NCBI GenBank assembly: GCA_958510825.1
Contig: OY294051.1
Location: 31,251,667-31,315,666 of the forward strand
Reading direction: 5' to 3'
Source of the DNA: Brachypterus glaber
Taxonomy: Eukaryota; Arthropoda; Insecta; Coleoptera; Kateretidae
Length of the DNA: 64,000 nucleotides
Below, in pieces: positions 10,441-21,877 of this stretch. Numbering within the stretch: position 1 is the stretch's first letter; each line of letters opens with the position of its first letter. A program made the translations under genes and the position numbers. The notes beneath the pieces were generated by a model. It ran no database searches. It was given only the letters and a program-made list of their open reading frames with translations, and was not told where the DNA came from.

Positions 10441-13063
10441 ACATAATAACCACCCTTAAAATTGAGATTAATTTTTATTTGATAAAAACGAAACTTTGAT
10501 TTGTATAATTTTATATTGGCTATAAAATAGCGGATTGATTTTTTTTTTCACTTCCGGTTTCGCCGGAAATGACCTCAAATTTTGATTTTTAAACGAACAC
10601 CCTGTATATTTTTACATATTTTGATTCAGAATTAAATTCGGTGTACAACTATGTATCACTTGTCAATTCTTGGCAGGACATGTAATTTTTTAATAAACTT
10701 TAGTAGTATTTTTTTTAATATGTGATTTAATGATACCACAAGGCCATTAAAAAAATGAGTTTTATTGAAAAAATATATTTGCCTAGTTTTGAAGAGGTTA
10801 ATAATTAAATAATACTGTCAGAAATATAATAATTAAAATTTTGGATAATTTTGTATGCCTAAATTAATGGGGAGTCCCTAGCACAAGCTTAAAGCTTATT
10901 TGGGACTCCCCATGACTTTGTAATATATTGCTTAATAAATTTCTACGTCGTTTCGAGTAGCTCAGACTCTAAAGCCTTATGCTTACGGAAAGCTCAATGG
11001 AGAAGGGGGAGGTTCGTTTTATAGGTGATCAAAACAAAAATATATACGGTGAATAATTAAATGGGCGCCATACAATTTGCCCCACGATGGTAATTTTTAA
11101 TAAGGCTATGGCCAAATTGTAAAAATCCTAAAGTCCAAAAATGGCTAAGTATGGTTAGGATAAGTACCAAAAAAAAATATATATCTATAGTCCTGAAAAC
11201 GAAAAATAGTGTAAATAAAATAGTTATCTAACGCAAAAATTAGAATATATATATATTGTAAGGTTTCAATTGGAATAAAACATGTTAAGCGTTGCGTAAT
11301 ATTAAGTCGATCCCAAATTATAATTAATGATATAAAAAAAAAGGAGCGCAAATTAGCTAATTTGTCTTTACAATTGTATAAAGATATTATTATTAAAATT
11401 AATAATTAAATATGTGAGAACCATATATTCTATTTCTATGATCTTTAAATAGATAATCTTTTACCAAATAAAGCACTATATTTTGACTAAATACTAGGTA
11501 CTTATCATGTCCAATACTGCAACTACGTCAGTCTCAATATATGAAACGGTGTGATAGACAATTCTATTATCTAGACTAGGAATCCAGCATCCAAATTACA
11601 GCCTACAGCAGCTATGGTATAGCACAGGATACAAGGTCCAAATACTAGGGTACAATCGGAGGACGAGGTCCAATTACTAGCAGTAAGATACGCTAAGATA
11701 CGTTAGGATACGCCTGGAGCCTGGAGCCTAAGATAGAAAATAAAATAGATGTAACACCGACGGTTACAAAATAGCTAAATAGAAATATCTAGAACTAGAT
11801 AAATAACTTACCACGTCTGTGGCTTCTTAAGATATGAAATATCTTCAACGGGTATCTCGAAATCTCTCGAAATCTGTTAAATCTCTCAAACAATAACACA
11901 GGAACTATAATAGAAAGAAATAGCTAAATTAGCTACGAAAGGTAATAGGAAAAATCTGTGAAACTCACCGATTAAAATATGGTTGGTTTGGCTGTTGCGA
12001 AAATCCGGAATAATCCGATAACATCCAGGGCACTAAATTATTCCACACTAAAATAATCTACTCAACTAATTGCACTGGACATAAGGGCACATTAGAGAAA
12101 TTCTAAATCCGTTAAATATTAACGATGGTACTACAATTACCAAAACCTTTCTCTAAATTTTACCAGCCAAGATGTCTGACTCAACAAGGGCTAAACGACA
12201 ATCTTATCCCTATCAGCGGAAACGAAGAAGGAGAGGTAATTAGGAAAGATATCCATAGAGGGCCAGATAAAATATTTAGAAAAATTATTCTCAAAATAAG
12301 ATCATACTCTGGTAACAGGAACGACCCATAAACAATTAAATATTACTATTTGATTGTTTAAACAATATAATTGTTGTTAAATTATTAATAATTATTAGAA
12401 AATACTTGTAGAAATCTATATCCGATCGATATTCGATAAAGATATCTGCGCACAAAAAAATACTGGCGATAAATAATAAAGAACTCGGCATATCAAGGTT
12501 CAGTTTTTTGTGATTCCTGTAAAATAAAATACTTCTTTTGCGAATTTCTTTTCCTAATATTTTATTGTTTAGCATTTAATTTATAGATGTCAATACGATA
12601 TTGATTTTGAAATTAATCGAACTTGTAATATATTTTGAAAACCTAGATATTTATACTAAATTATATTACCTCGATTTTTGAAACGTAACAAAATAAATAA
12701 AAAAATACATTGTTTAATATGTTTTCTAAGAAAATTACTAAGCCAAGAATAATTTTGTATATTTCAACTAGATTTAAAATTTAAAAAAAAATGAAATGTT
12801 CTGTCAAAAAAGAGACAAATGATACATGGTTGTACTCAGAATTTAATTCCGAATCAAAATATGTAAAAATATACAGGATTTTCTACTTAAAAATCAAAAG
12901 TTGGCGTCATTATCGGCGAAACCGGAAGTGAAACGCAAAAACAAAATTTGCCATTTTATAGCCAATGTAAAATTATACAAAGTTACCAAAGTTTCGTTTT
13001 TATCGAAAAAAAAATAATTCTAATTTTAGGGGTGGACATAAATAAAACTCACCCGGTATACTT
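10441..13063. mobile_element. Long element with about 250 bp imperfect inverted arms
   Basis: The arms at 10445-10690 and 12800-13050 are inverted copies. They share GATAAAAACGAAAC, TATAATTTTA, ACTTCCGGTTTCGCC, the ATATTTTTACATATTTTGAT block and GAATTAAATTC. The right end reads ACTCACCCGGTATA; the left end has lost the matching terminus. The 2.1 kb interior has no transposase-like frame. It has a short run of GATACG(C/T)TAAGATACG repeats at 11688-11732. It is probably non-autonomous, or another sequence captured between two arms. Confidence 0.55.
10868..10915 (-). repeat. Conserved hairpin repeat (family H)
   Basis: GGGGAGTCCCTAGCACAAGC pairs with AAGCTTATTTGGGACTCCCC-like text around AAGCTTAAAGCTT. 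The same hairpin, with compensating changes, is at 31580-31622 (GGAGAGCCCC...GGGGCTCTCC), and a half copy is at 46672-46710. The surrounding CATG and ATTAATTT are also conserved. Confidence 0.6.
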
Positions 13064-13163
13064 ACAGAAACTGGGGAAAAAAAGAAACAATATCATTTCT
13101 TACAAACTAAGTTAAGTTTTTTCGGAAGATTCTAAATTTTTGGCCTCTTTCGCAACATCTTAA

Positions 13164-13828
13164 GGGGTTTTTCTACTTTCAAATGTAAAAAATATTTTGT
13201 TTTTACACATTACATACATTTTTTTATATAGAAAGGAAAAAGATATTGTGAAATTGTGTAGGTATGTTTATTTATATTCAAAGAATAAAAACAAAAATTT
13301 AGATTTTTAAAGTTCCATTTTTTAGCTATAATTTTTTTTAACATGAGAAAACGGTGGTCGCCATGATTTAGGCCGTTTGGATCGACTAAAAAAAAACGGG
13401 ATATTATTCAGTATTAAAATCGCTATAGCCCTATCTAGAAAAAAAGTTTTTGATCAAAAAATAATAAAATGGCGGACGTTTTTCAAAAAATTTTAAATAA
13501 TTTTCATGTTATTCATTCATGTTATTTTTTAGCCTAAAAAAAATCTTCTACATAGGGCTATTGCGACTTCAATACTGAATAATATCCCGTTTTTTTTTTT
13601 TGTTTAGTCGATCCAAACGGCCGGAATCATGATGAACACCGTTTTTTGATGTTTTTTTTTCAAAAAAATTTTATGACAAAAAATGGCACTTTAAGAATCT
13701 AAAAAAAAATAGTATTCTTTAAATATAAATTATTATACCTACAAAATTTCACAATGATATTTTTCTTTCTATATAAAAAAAATGTTTAAAAACAAAATAA
13801 TTTTAAAATTTGAAGGTAGAAAGACCCC
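13164..13828. mobile_element. TTAA-flanked palindromic element family D, 665 bp
   Basis: TTAA at 13160-13163 and 13829-13832 flank a foldback whose ends are GGGGTTTTTCTACTTTCAAA and its near complement (TTTGAAGGTAGAAAGACCCC). Pairing runs inward through GGTGGTCGCCATGAT, the GGCCGTTTGGATCGACT block, CGGGATATTATTCAGTAT and AAAATGGCGGAC, to a centre near 13500. A TTAA target duplication with G/C-run ends is the piggyBac signature. There is no coding capacity. A half copy is at 33987-34398. Confidence 0.8.
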
Positions 13829-13832
13829 TTAA

Positions 13833-14245
13833 TAATACGTTTTAGCAACCATTAAGGCCCACCTTATAGCCCATCCGTAATTTTTATGAATGCCGTTTCA
13901 GTAATGGCATTTTGGCATCGTTTCCACGATTCTTTTGAAAAGTTATTACTCGGTTTCAAACTCATTAAACAACGAATAAAACCTTAACGTTCATTTTAAA
14001 CACGTGTTTATCACGTTAATATTCATACGTGATTTTTGACCAAATCACCAAACGACTGAAAGGTTCGAGGACCTAGAATTTAGGTCTTGCTAGGGTCACT
14101 CGATCGTTTGTTGCTTGGTTTAGTTGGCGTGTTAGTGTGTTTTGTTGGTTGGCTTATACTAGACAGAGTAAGAACTGATTAAGTGATTATACTGCCCTCC
14201 TAAAGAGGAACGTGACATGTACACCTGACACATACGGTTTTCGAG
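13833..14245. other. Unassigned sequence
   Basis: No gene or repeat family was recognised. The stretch contains GGTTCGAGGACCTAGAATTT near 14064 without tRNA-like folding context. Confidence 0.35.
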
Positions 14246-14303
14246 CTTAGAACTCGCCGCAAGCGGATCGTTTTCTAAACTTGTACTCGTGCGCTAAAAA
14301 CGT
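14246..14303 (+). repeat. Family I2 copy, left part (split by insertion)
   Basis: AACTCGCCGCAAGCGGATCG through GCGCTAAAAACGT matches the I2 copy at 8035-8085. The I2 match breaks off at ACGT (14300-14303) and resumes at 16483, with the four bases present twice. Confidence 0.75.
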
Positions 14304-16482
14304 TGTAATGATATAAATCGTCACTTTGTAATATAGCAAGGGTTAATTAAACTATTCGTTTACTTACGTTATAATTTATGTTTATTTTGTATATAAATAG
14401 TTACGTACGTACAGAACTATTTTGTATCTAGGACTATTTTGTAGCAGGAACTGAATTCTAACCATATGAGTCTCTATTCCATAGTTCTACCTGAAAATAA
14501 CATAAAGAAAACATAATTAGAATATGATTTTTAATAATAAAGAATCATATGACTTATTTCTCTATAGTGCATTTGTCTATGGACTTACCTGGTTTTTATA
14601 TGTTTCAGAGTCTATTGAGGGTTGGATTTCACTGGCTTTCATCTGTAGCTTGTTTCTCCTGGAAAGTTTCGTATGCTTATTCCTTCGGGATAATCCAGAA
14701 TTTGTTGAAAATAGTTTGCTGGAACTGCTCACTTAGATTCAGTATTTTGTTTATACTTAGTTCACAGGACACTTAGTATTCTGTTCGTATTTTTATTAGT
14801 TTTGCTGATAAACAATAAGTATTGTTTATATTTGTTTCTTAGAGTAATATTTTGAGGTTAGATATCACTAATACGGATTTATTAGGAAATATTCTTTTGT
14901 TATTATCTTTGATGTAGTTTTCGTTACCTTTATTAGGAATCCTATACGGTAAAACTGTAGTTGATAATGACTTACATAGATGTCGCTAATAGTTCAGAAA
15001 TAGGATTTTATTTACCTGAAGGGTTCATACCGGTTGATAAGGTCGATTTTCCTCCTTCTTGAAGCAACTCGAATACAATGGTGGTGTCATTTTGACGAGT
15101 GTTTATTTTCTGTAATCATCGAAGTAATCCTTCATGTATTTTTATTTAAAGTTAGTGAAAATGAATATTTAAACAATGCGGAAGATATTGTAACGGTTAT
15201 TTTCTACAATTACGCATTTATAACGTTTCGATGGACATCGAAGACTTAGTATGACATGTAAGTTACGTTTTTCTGTTTCTTAGAATATTTCTGAGATATA
15301 ATTATTGTTTTAGCACCATTAATTAATCACCATTAAGCACCATTATTACTACATTACTAGACCATCAATTAATTACCATTAATTAATCACCATTAAGCAC
15401 CATTATTACTACATTACTAGACCATTAATTAATTACCATTAATTACTCACCATTTCTATACCATTAATATGGAATTACATTAATTTAAGTTGAAGTTTAT
15501 TTTGGTATATTTGATATACAAGTTCTCCGCATGGAGTGATGTTCTGTTGGAACATGGTTCTGTAATTTTCGGCATAGATAAATTCTATATGACCGTCTAG
15601 CAGACAATTTTATATTGGACATAATTTTCAAAAGCATATTTTATCCCGGACAACATTTTCAATCGTACATTTTATCCTGGAAGATGATTTTTCCAAAGTA
15701 GATGGGACAGCCTATATTTTTTTTCTTTCATTTGAGAAATGAATTCATCAGCATAGGGGAGACTTGTACAGATGGAGACGATGGAATTCATACCTCATGG
15801 ATTTTGCAGAAACCAGCTAAGTACTCATTCTGAAAACTTTTGAAAGCAATATTTCATATTTTTAAATTCTTTTATTTCAATATTCTTATAACTGTAAACT
15901 TTATCAGATCTGATATAGTATTGATTAATACTATATGCCCTTCTGGCTTTTGTTCATTTTTAGGTACTTATTTTTTTTAAAACATTTAATCTCATTTATT
16001 AATTATTAAATATCATACTTTTGATTAAATGATTTCTAATTTAAGCATGACTTTTATACACTGCAAGAAATGATTGTTGTTTACATATATTCTTGGTGCT
16101 TGCTGAACTTCATGTTTTCTTTATACATTTAAGTCGAATGATTTCTGAATTTAGTAATTTTTATTAAGATTTCTTTAATTATATCTTAATATAATTACAC
16201 ATATTTTTTATATATATTAATACATTACTTGATGTGCTTTCATTAAGTTTATTTATAATAAATTTCTCAAATGAATTATCTTATTTTATTTAGGGGTTAT
16301 ATTTTCTCAAACTGAAAAGCTTAAGTATTTACACTAGGTTGTTACTTACCTAAAGGAGTAAAAGCTAAAGTAACTGGCGCCCCTAACAACATTAAGCAAT
16401 TCTTTCTATTTTTCCCTTGCCCATACCCATTGCTCCGCTGTCAAAACTAGCCGTTGGCAGTGAACGTATTAATTACGGTACA
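14304..16482. mobile_element. Insertion with TGT...ACA ends and ACGT duplication; long solo-LTR candidate
   Basis: The segment starts TGTAATGATATAAATCG and ends AATTACGGTACA. It is bounded by ACGT at 14300-14303 and 16483-16486, within an otherwise continuous I2 repeat. TG...CA ends with a 4 bp duplication are what LTR retrotransposon integrases leave. A TATATAAATAG TATA-like box is at 14391. No second LTR, gag or pol is seen, so a 2.18 kb solo LTR is the simplest reading. A TGGCGCCCC string at 16374 is noted but is not at a usual primer-binding position. Confidence 0.65.
15314..15445. repeat. 60 bp tandem repeat, 2.2 copies
   Basis: The block ATTAATTAATCACCATTAAG with CACCATTATTACTACATTAC and TAGACCAT repeats at exactly 60 bp spacing (15319, 15379), with a partial third unit. 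It lies inside the LTR-like insertion. Confidence 0.85.
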
Positions 16483-16525
16483 ACGTATGTTATGAAACTA
16501 GTACTTTAATATACTATTATAAAGG
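16483..16525 (+). repeat. Family I2 copy, right end
   Basis: ACGTATGTTATGAAACTAGT followed by ACTTTAATATACTATTA is the 3' terminal part of family I2, completing the copy interrupted at 14303. Confidence 0.75.
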
Positions 16526-17030
16526 TTTTATGAAGGTAAATTGTTACCTACTTAACATTCATAAAGCTTTGTAGTTTTAAACATGATAGTGTTTTCATAT
16601 CTTTTTATCAGGCTATATATTTGTTTATCTAATTTACGACTGTAATATTTTTTAATATATTTGACGCTATATTTGTACTTACGCCAGACTCGACTCTTAG
16701 TATCTGTGGGGCGCCAGATTTTCTTTAAAACGGTGTTTCAATCTTTTGGATTTTATGGTATACCAGCGTATAAGCTTTATATATTTAAAAATAAAAGAAT
16801 CGGCTATACTGGGTTATAAGTTATAACTTATAACCCTTGTCTTCTTTTCTTCTAGAAAAAGATAATTATCTTCTATCTCTTAAGAGTGTAATTTAACAAA
16901 AAATCCAGACGAAAGTCATGTCACCGAGAGCCAAGACTCTCGAGATTTCTCGATTATTCTTCTGTTACTTTATACACTACTACCACTTAAAAGTTTTGAG
17001 TAAGTTTTCTGCGCACAAGTTATGTAATGT
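16526..17030. other. Unassigned AT-rich sequence
   Basis: No gene seen. It includes GGGGCGCCAGA at 16708, and the small palindrome TTATAAGTTATAACTTATAA near 16814. Confidence 0.4.
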
Positions 17031-17724
17031 TATTAAGCAAAAACCCCGTATCAGGCTGTCCTGAAATGCGAAAATTCGAAATTTTAACGGGCTACCCTAT
17101 TTTAGTATTCCCTTTAAAATATTTGCCAAAATCAAACCTCGAATCAAACCATAAAGGTTGCTACCAGCAAAAAAAAAATTTTTGTAATTCATATATTTAT
17201 TATAAAATTATTGTTTTTGATTATATATGAATAAATTTTGGTCTAAAATAATCTAGGTTAATGGTTTAATAAAAGTCATGGCCATAAGCGGCATGGGGGG
17301 TCAAGTTATAAGTTTAACATATTTTGGACGAAATATCGCGCTGTAAATACCTATCAAAAAGTTGTGTTAATATAAAAATTTTAGCTAGATATAGTTAGGA
17401 AGCAATAATAAAAAATTTCGATGTCTAGGGGGTGGGCCACTTGACCCCCCATGCCGCCTATGACCATGACTTTTATGAAGCAACTAACCTAGACTATTTT
17501 AAGTCAACATTTATCCATATATAATAAAAAATCAATAATTACAGAATAATTATATGGATTTTATAAAAAAATGCTTTTTTTGCTAGTAGCGACCTCTAGA
17601 AATGGTTCGATTTTGGCAAAATTTGGTCCGAACCTTTTTTCTTATAGGGAGGGAGGTGGTAGCCAGCTAACATTTTGAATTATCGCTTTTAGAAAGCTTT
17701 CTAGTACGGGGTTTCTGCTTAATA
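17031..17724. mobile_element. Palindromic element, 694 bp
   Basis: Ends are TATTAAGCAAAAACCCCGTA and its complement (ACGGGGTTTCTGCTTAATA). Inner arms pair through TTTTGCCAAAATC, TGCTACCAGCAAAA, the TAATCTAGGTTA block and GTCATGGCCATAAGCGGCAT with GGGGGGTCAAGT. The centre lies near 17370. No coding frame is present. Confidence 0.8.
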
Positions 17725-17759
17725 AGCAAAAGTGCTCGATAGATTTTTTTATTTTTGGT

Positions 17760-18315
17760 CAAAATCATCCAACTCCATGGAACCCAGGGTTATTTGATTT
17801 TGAAACTGGACGGAAGTTATCAAATTTTGGCGGACTGGACAAAATCAAAAAAACTGATTTCGACCACAAATTCTGGACAAAATTGGACAAAATCAAAATA
17901 AAATAAAATATTAAATTTAAAATAAATAATAAATACGTATTTATACATAGAAACATTAAAAAAGAATTGGACAAAATCAAAATACTTATATATGAAAATA
18001 ATCCCCATTTATAAATTTTAAAAATAGATTTTTTTCTTAAATTTGTTGCGTGGTCCTATTATCATTTATAAGTTATACAGCACGAATAAAAACAACAAAA
18101 AACTCAAAATAGCAAACTTTTTGTTTTCTAAATCCAACACAGGCTTAAATTTAAGCTGATGAATTCATCGCCACCATATTTAATATATAAAATATATTTT
18201 CCGTGACCATGTGATATTATAAGGGATAATTTTTGATTTTGTCCAGTTTTGTCCAATTTTTTTCCAGTTTTGTCTAATTTTGTCCAGTTTTGTCCGGTTT
18301 TGTCCACCGGCCTGG
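17760..18315. repeat. Degenerate GGACAAAATT minisatellite tracts in inverted orientation
   Basis: GGACAAAATC and GGACAAAATT units at 17825-17900 and 17970-17985 face TTTTGTCC(A)GT units at 18237-18306. The two tracts are complementary and could fold. The ORF at 18128-18325 (repeated TKLDKTGQN) is a by-product of the tract. Confidence 0.6.
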
Positions 18316-18800
18316 ACAATTTCAAAAAAGTGTACTTTTTTACAACCCTGATGGAACCGACGTAAAGAAACAGAAATGCACCGTGTGCAGAATGTCGATA
18401 GTCTTAAAAATCAACTTTCTCAAAACAAGACACGATGTTAATAGTCATTTTTTTTTAAATACCCGGTGTCCCAGCTAAAACAGACCAGTCGTTTACTGAC
18501 TTTAATAATTAATTACAAATATTAAAGTTACACCAGAGATTTGCTCAAACACAAAAATCGAACTATACGTGACGTGAGTACATATAAGTGCTGCATGTAT
18601 ATTTTATATGAGATAAGCGCATTTTGACTAACAAAGCATTTAAATTCAGTTTAAGCCTAAAAGCATAGGATTCATGCAAATGTGGAAAACATATTAGACT
18701 AGTCATTTCTATAGAGAAGAATAGGTAGATAAGTAACACAAAACTCTTCTTAAGTATTAGTTTAAATGCACATTTTCTATTTTCCAAATGGTTGAAAATT
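18316..18800. other. AT-rich DNA without recognisable gene
   Basis: Short ORFs occur on both strands but none resembles a known protein. Confidence 0.4.
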
Positions 18801-20180
18801 ATTCTGCTTATATATTTAAAATAAGCAATAGCTAAAATTGTTCAAAGGAGGGTATCGCATTTTGGGCTAAATCGCCTGCAACGATAAGATTTTACATGCT
18901 TATAGATACATAAAAAATAAATACTTAGCCAAAATTTCAGCACTTTTTACATCCCGGAACATACTTTAATTAATTATTTGAATTAAGAATTTTGACATAT
19001 ATCAATGTACGATTTGGCAACATTGCACGAAACTTCAAGTGTCAAATGTCATCTCGTCAAAATAAAAATAACTTTGCACATTAACTACTACAGTGGGGCC
19101 AAAGTGGGTCTGTGTTGTGTTCACTGCTCTTGACTACAATATTAAAATATTTGTCTGTGTTTTATTAGTTTTCACGGATTTAATATACTGTAATTTAATG
19201 TGTGACTAGTTTCTTAAGTTTCAGTACGATTATGGAGTAATTTTTGAGGTATTTATACTATAACATTGTAAGCAAACCATTAGCTTCAACGATAACCCAA
19301 AGTATCTAGTTCCATGGGACAGTGTTACCAAAGACAAGTAATTAAATCTGGCTTTCAACATGTTAAATTAGTTTATTTTCATGATATGATTTAAAACTAG
19401 ATTATGAAAAAGTTACACATAGACTTTTAACTTATAAGTAATTTTAATTAAATATATTTATTTAAAAATAAATATATTTAATTAATATTGAACAGTGTTT
19501 TTATTATACATTCTATCTAAACGTATTTATGTTGGTTTTGTAAATAAACAAATACTATTGCCTTTTTTCAGTCACATTGATAGTCACATTTAGCGCAAGA
19601 AAAATGCGATGTTGTCGGGTTTACGATATCAAATAATTCCTTATTTTTGTTTTTTATTTTGTTCTTTATCAACAAATAACACAGTTTTTTTATCATTTCT
19701 TTTCATCATTTTGCACTTTTTTAAACAAAAACATATTTTTCTTATTTAGCCCAAAACTCCTATTTAAAACGATACCCTTCTTTCATGGAACAAAGTTTGG
19801 TACTTCATATAAAATGTCTTAATTTTCACCGATATTTAAGTTTCTAGATTATAGAGTTTAAAAGTTAAAAGCCGAAATGTTTTCAAGTATACTATTAAAT
19901 CTGAAGTCGGTAATTACAAGTAAATTTTACAGTTATAATTATTTTCTTGGCAATGATTCATAAAATAAATCATTTAATTTTTTTTATTAAAAAAAAAAAA
20001 TAAATTTTTGACGAAAAGTCCAACTTTCAAGACTTTTTTAACCATCTTCAAAAAAAATAAATAAAAATAAAAAAATATAGTCGAATACAAGCTTTCTATT
20101 CTGGTTGCGCCATAACGTAATACAACTGTGAACAACCTTCCGCCATTTAGTTGAGATTGCAACCTGAGTTGGATAGTAGT
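18801..20180. repeat. 1.38 kb tandem duplication, unit 1
   Basis: The unit runs from ATTCTGCTTATATATTTAAA to GAGTTGGATAGTAGT and is followed immediately, head to tail, by a second copy. It contains an AT palindrome (AAATATATTTATTT and complement, near 19465). No open frame of note, no inverted ends and no flanking duplication are seen. It may be a two-unit satellite or a recent segmental duplication. Confidence 0.9.
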
Positions 20181-21569
20181 ATTCTGCTTATATATTTAAA
20201 ATAAGCAATAGCTAAAATTGTTCAAAGGAGGGTATCGCATTTTGGGCTAAATCGCCTGCAACGATAAGACTTTACATGCTTATAGATACATAAAAAATAA
20301 ATACTTAGCCAAAATTTCAGCACTTTTTACATCCCGGAACATACTTTAATTAATCATTTTAATTAAGAATTTTGACATATATCAATGTACGATTTGGCAA
20401 CATTGCACGAAACTTCAAGTGTCAAATGTCATCTCGTCAAAATAAAAATAACTTTGCACATTAACTACTACAGTGGGGCCAAAGTGGGTCTGTGTTGTGT
20501 TCACTGCTCTTGACTACAATATTAAAATATTTGTCTGTGTTTTATTAGTTTTCACGGATTTAATATACTGTAATTCAATGTGTAATTAGGCTGGACTTAT
20601 GTGACTAGTTTCTTAAGTTTCAGTACGATTATGGAGTTATTTTTGAGGTATTTATACTATAACATTGTAAGCAAACCATTAGCTTTAACGATAACCCAAA
20701 GTATCTAGTTCCATGGGACAGTGTTACCAAAGACAAGTAATTAAATCTGGCTTTCAACATGTTAAATTAGTTTATTTTCATGATATGATTTAAAACTAGA
20801 TTATGAAAAAGTTACACATAGACTTTTAACTTATAAGTAATATTAATTAAATATATTTATTTAAAAATAAATATATTTAATTAATATTGAACAGTGTTTT
20901 TATTATACATTCTATCTAAACGTATTTATGTTGGTTTTGTAAATAAACAAATACTATTGCTTTTTTTCAGTTACATTGATAGTCACATTTAGCGCAAGAA
21001 AAATGCGATGTTGTCGGGTTTACGATATAAAATAATTCCTTATTTTTGTTTTTTATTTTGTTCTTTATCAACAAATAACACAGTTTTTTTATCATTTCTT
21101 TTCATCATTTTGCACTTTTTTAAACAAAAAAATATTTTTCTTATTTAGCCCAAAACTCCTATTTAAAACGATACCCTTCTTTCATGGAATAAAGTTTGGT
21201 ACTTCATATAAAATATCTTAATTTTCACCGATATTTAAGTTTCTAGATTAAAAGTTAAAAGCCGAAATGTTTTCAAGTATACTATTAAATCTGAAGTCGG
21301 TAATTACAAGTAAATTTTACAGTTATAATTATTTTCTTGGCAATGATTCATAAAATAAATCATTTAATTTTTTTTATTTAAAAAAAAAGAAATTTTTGAC
21401 GAAAAGTCCAACTTTCAAGACTTTTTTAACCATCTTCAAAAAAAATAAATAAAAATAAACAAAATATAGTCGAATACAAGCTTTCTATTCTGGTTGCGCC
21501 ATAACGTAATACAACTGTGAACAACCTTCAGCCATTTAGTTGAGATTGCAACCTGAGTTGGATAGTAGT
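20181..21569. repeat. 1.38 kb tandem duplication, unit 2
   Basis: This copy is about 98-99% identical to 18801-20180 by eye, with roughly 16 substitutions. It has a 19 bp insertion near 20583-20601 (TAATTAGGCTGGACTTATG) and a 9 bp deletion near 21246. The shared junction sequence GGATAGTAGT ends both units. Confidence 0.9.
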
Positions 21570-21726
21570 TAGCTTTTTTTTTTAAATCACCATGCGTGGA
21601 TTTAATTTATTCGCTCTCCAAAATAACCTGTAAATTAATTATTTTTAACCTTTTTGATTGACTTTTTAAATCAATTTTTTTCTTTATATATATCAGTATA
21701 ACTATTTATATATATCAGTATAACTA

Positions 21727-21875
21727 TGTGACCCTGCATACAGAAACCCGGTTAGTGTGTCAAATTTAAAATTTCTCTTTTTTCGGATTATCATGTAAAA
21801 ACTTTTATACACAAGAATCCGACAAAAAAAAAGTAAATTTGACACACTAACCGGGTTTCTTTGTGCAGGGTCACA
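21727..21875. mobile_element. TA-flanked MITE, 149 bp
   Basis: TA dinucleotides at 21725-21726 and 21876-21877 bracket inverted repeats beginning TGTGACCCTGCA. These continue through GAAACCCGGTTAGTGTGTCA and AATTTA, about 43 bp each, with a 60 bp loop. TA duplication plus long terminal inverted repeats fits a Tc1/mariner-derived MITE. Confidence 0.85.
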
Positions 21876-21877
21876 TA

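Noticed and set aside
16370..16390. TGGCGCCCC as a tRNA-Lys-type primer-binding site
   Set aside because: It lies about 100 bp inside the right end of the LTR-like insertion, not directly after an LTR end, and no internal coding follows.
18128..18325. ORF with TKLDKTGQN repeats
   Set aside because: By-product of the TTTTGTCCAGT minisatellite.
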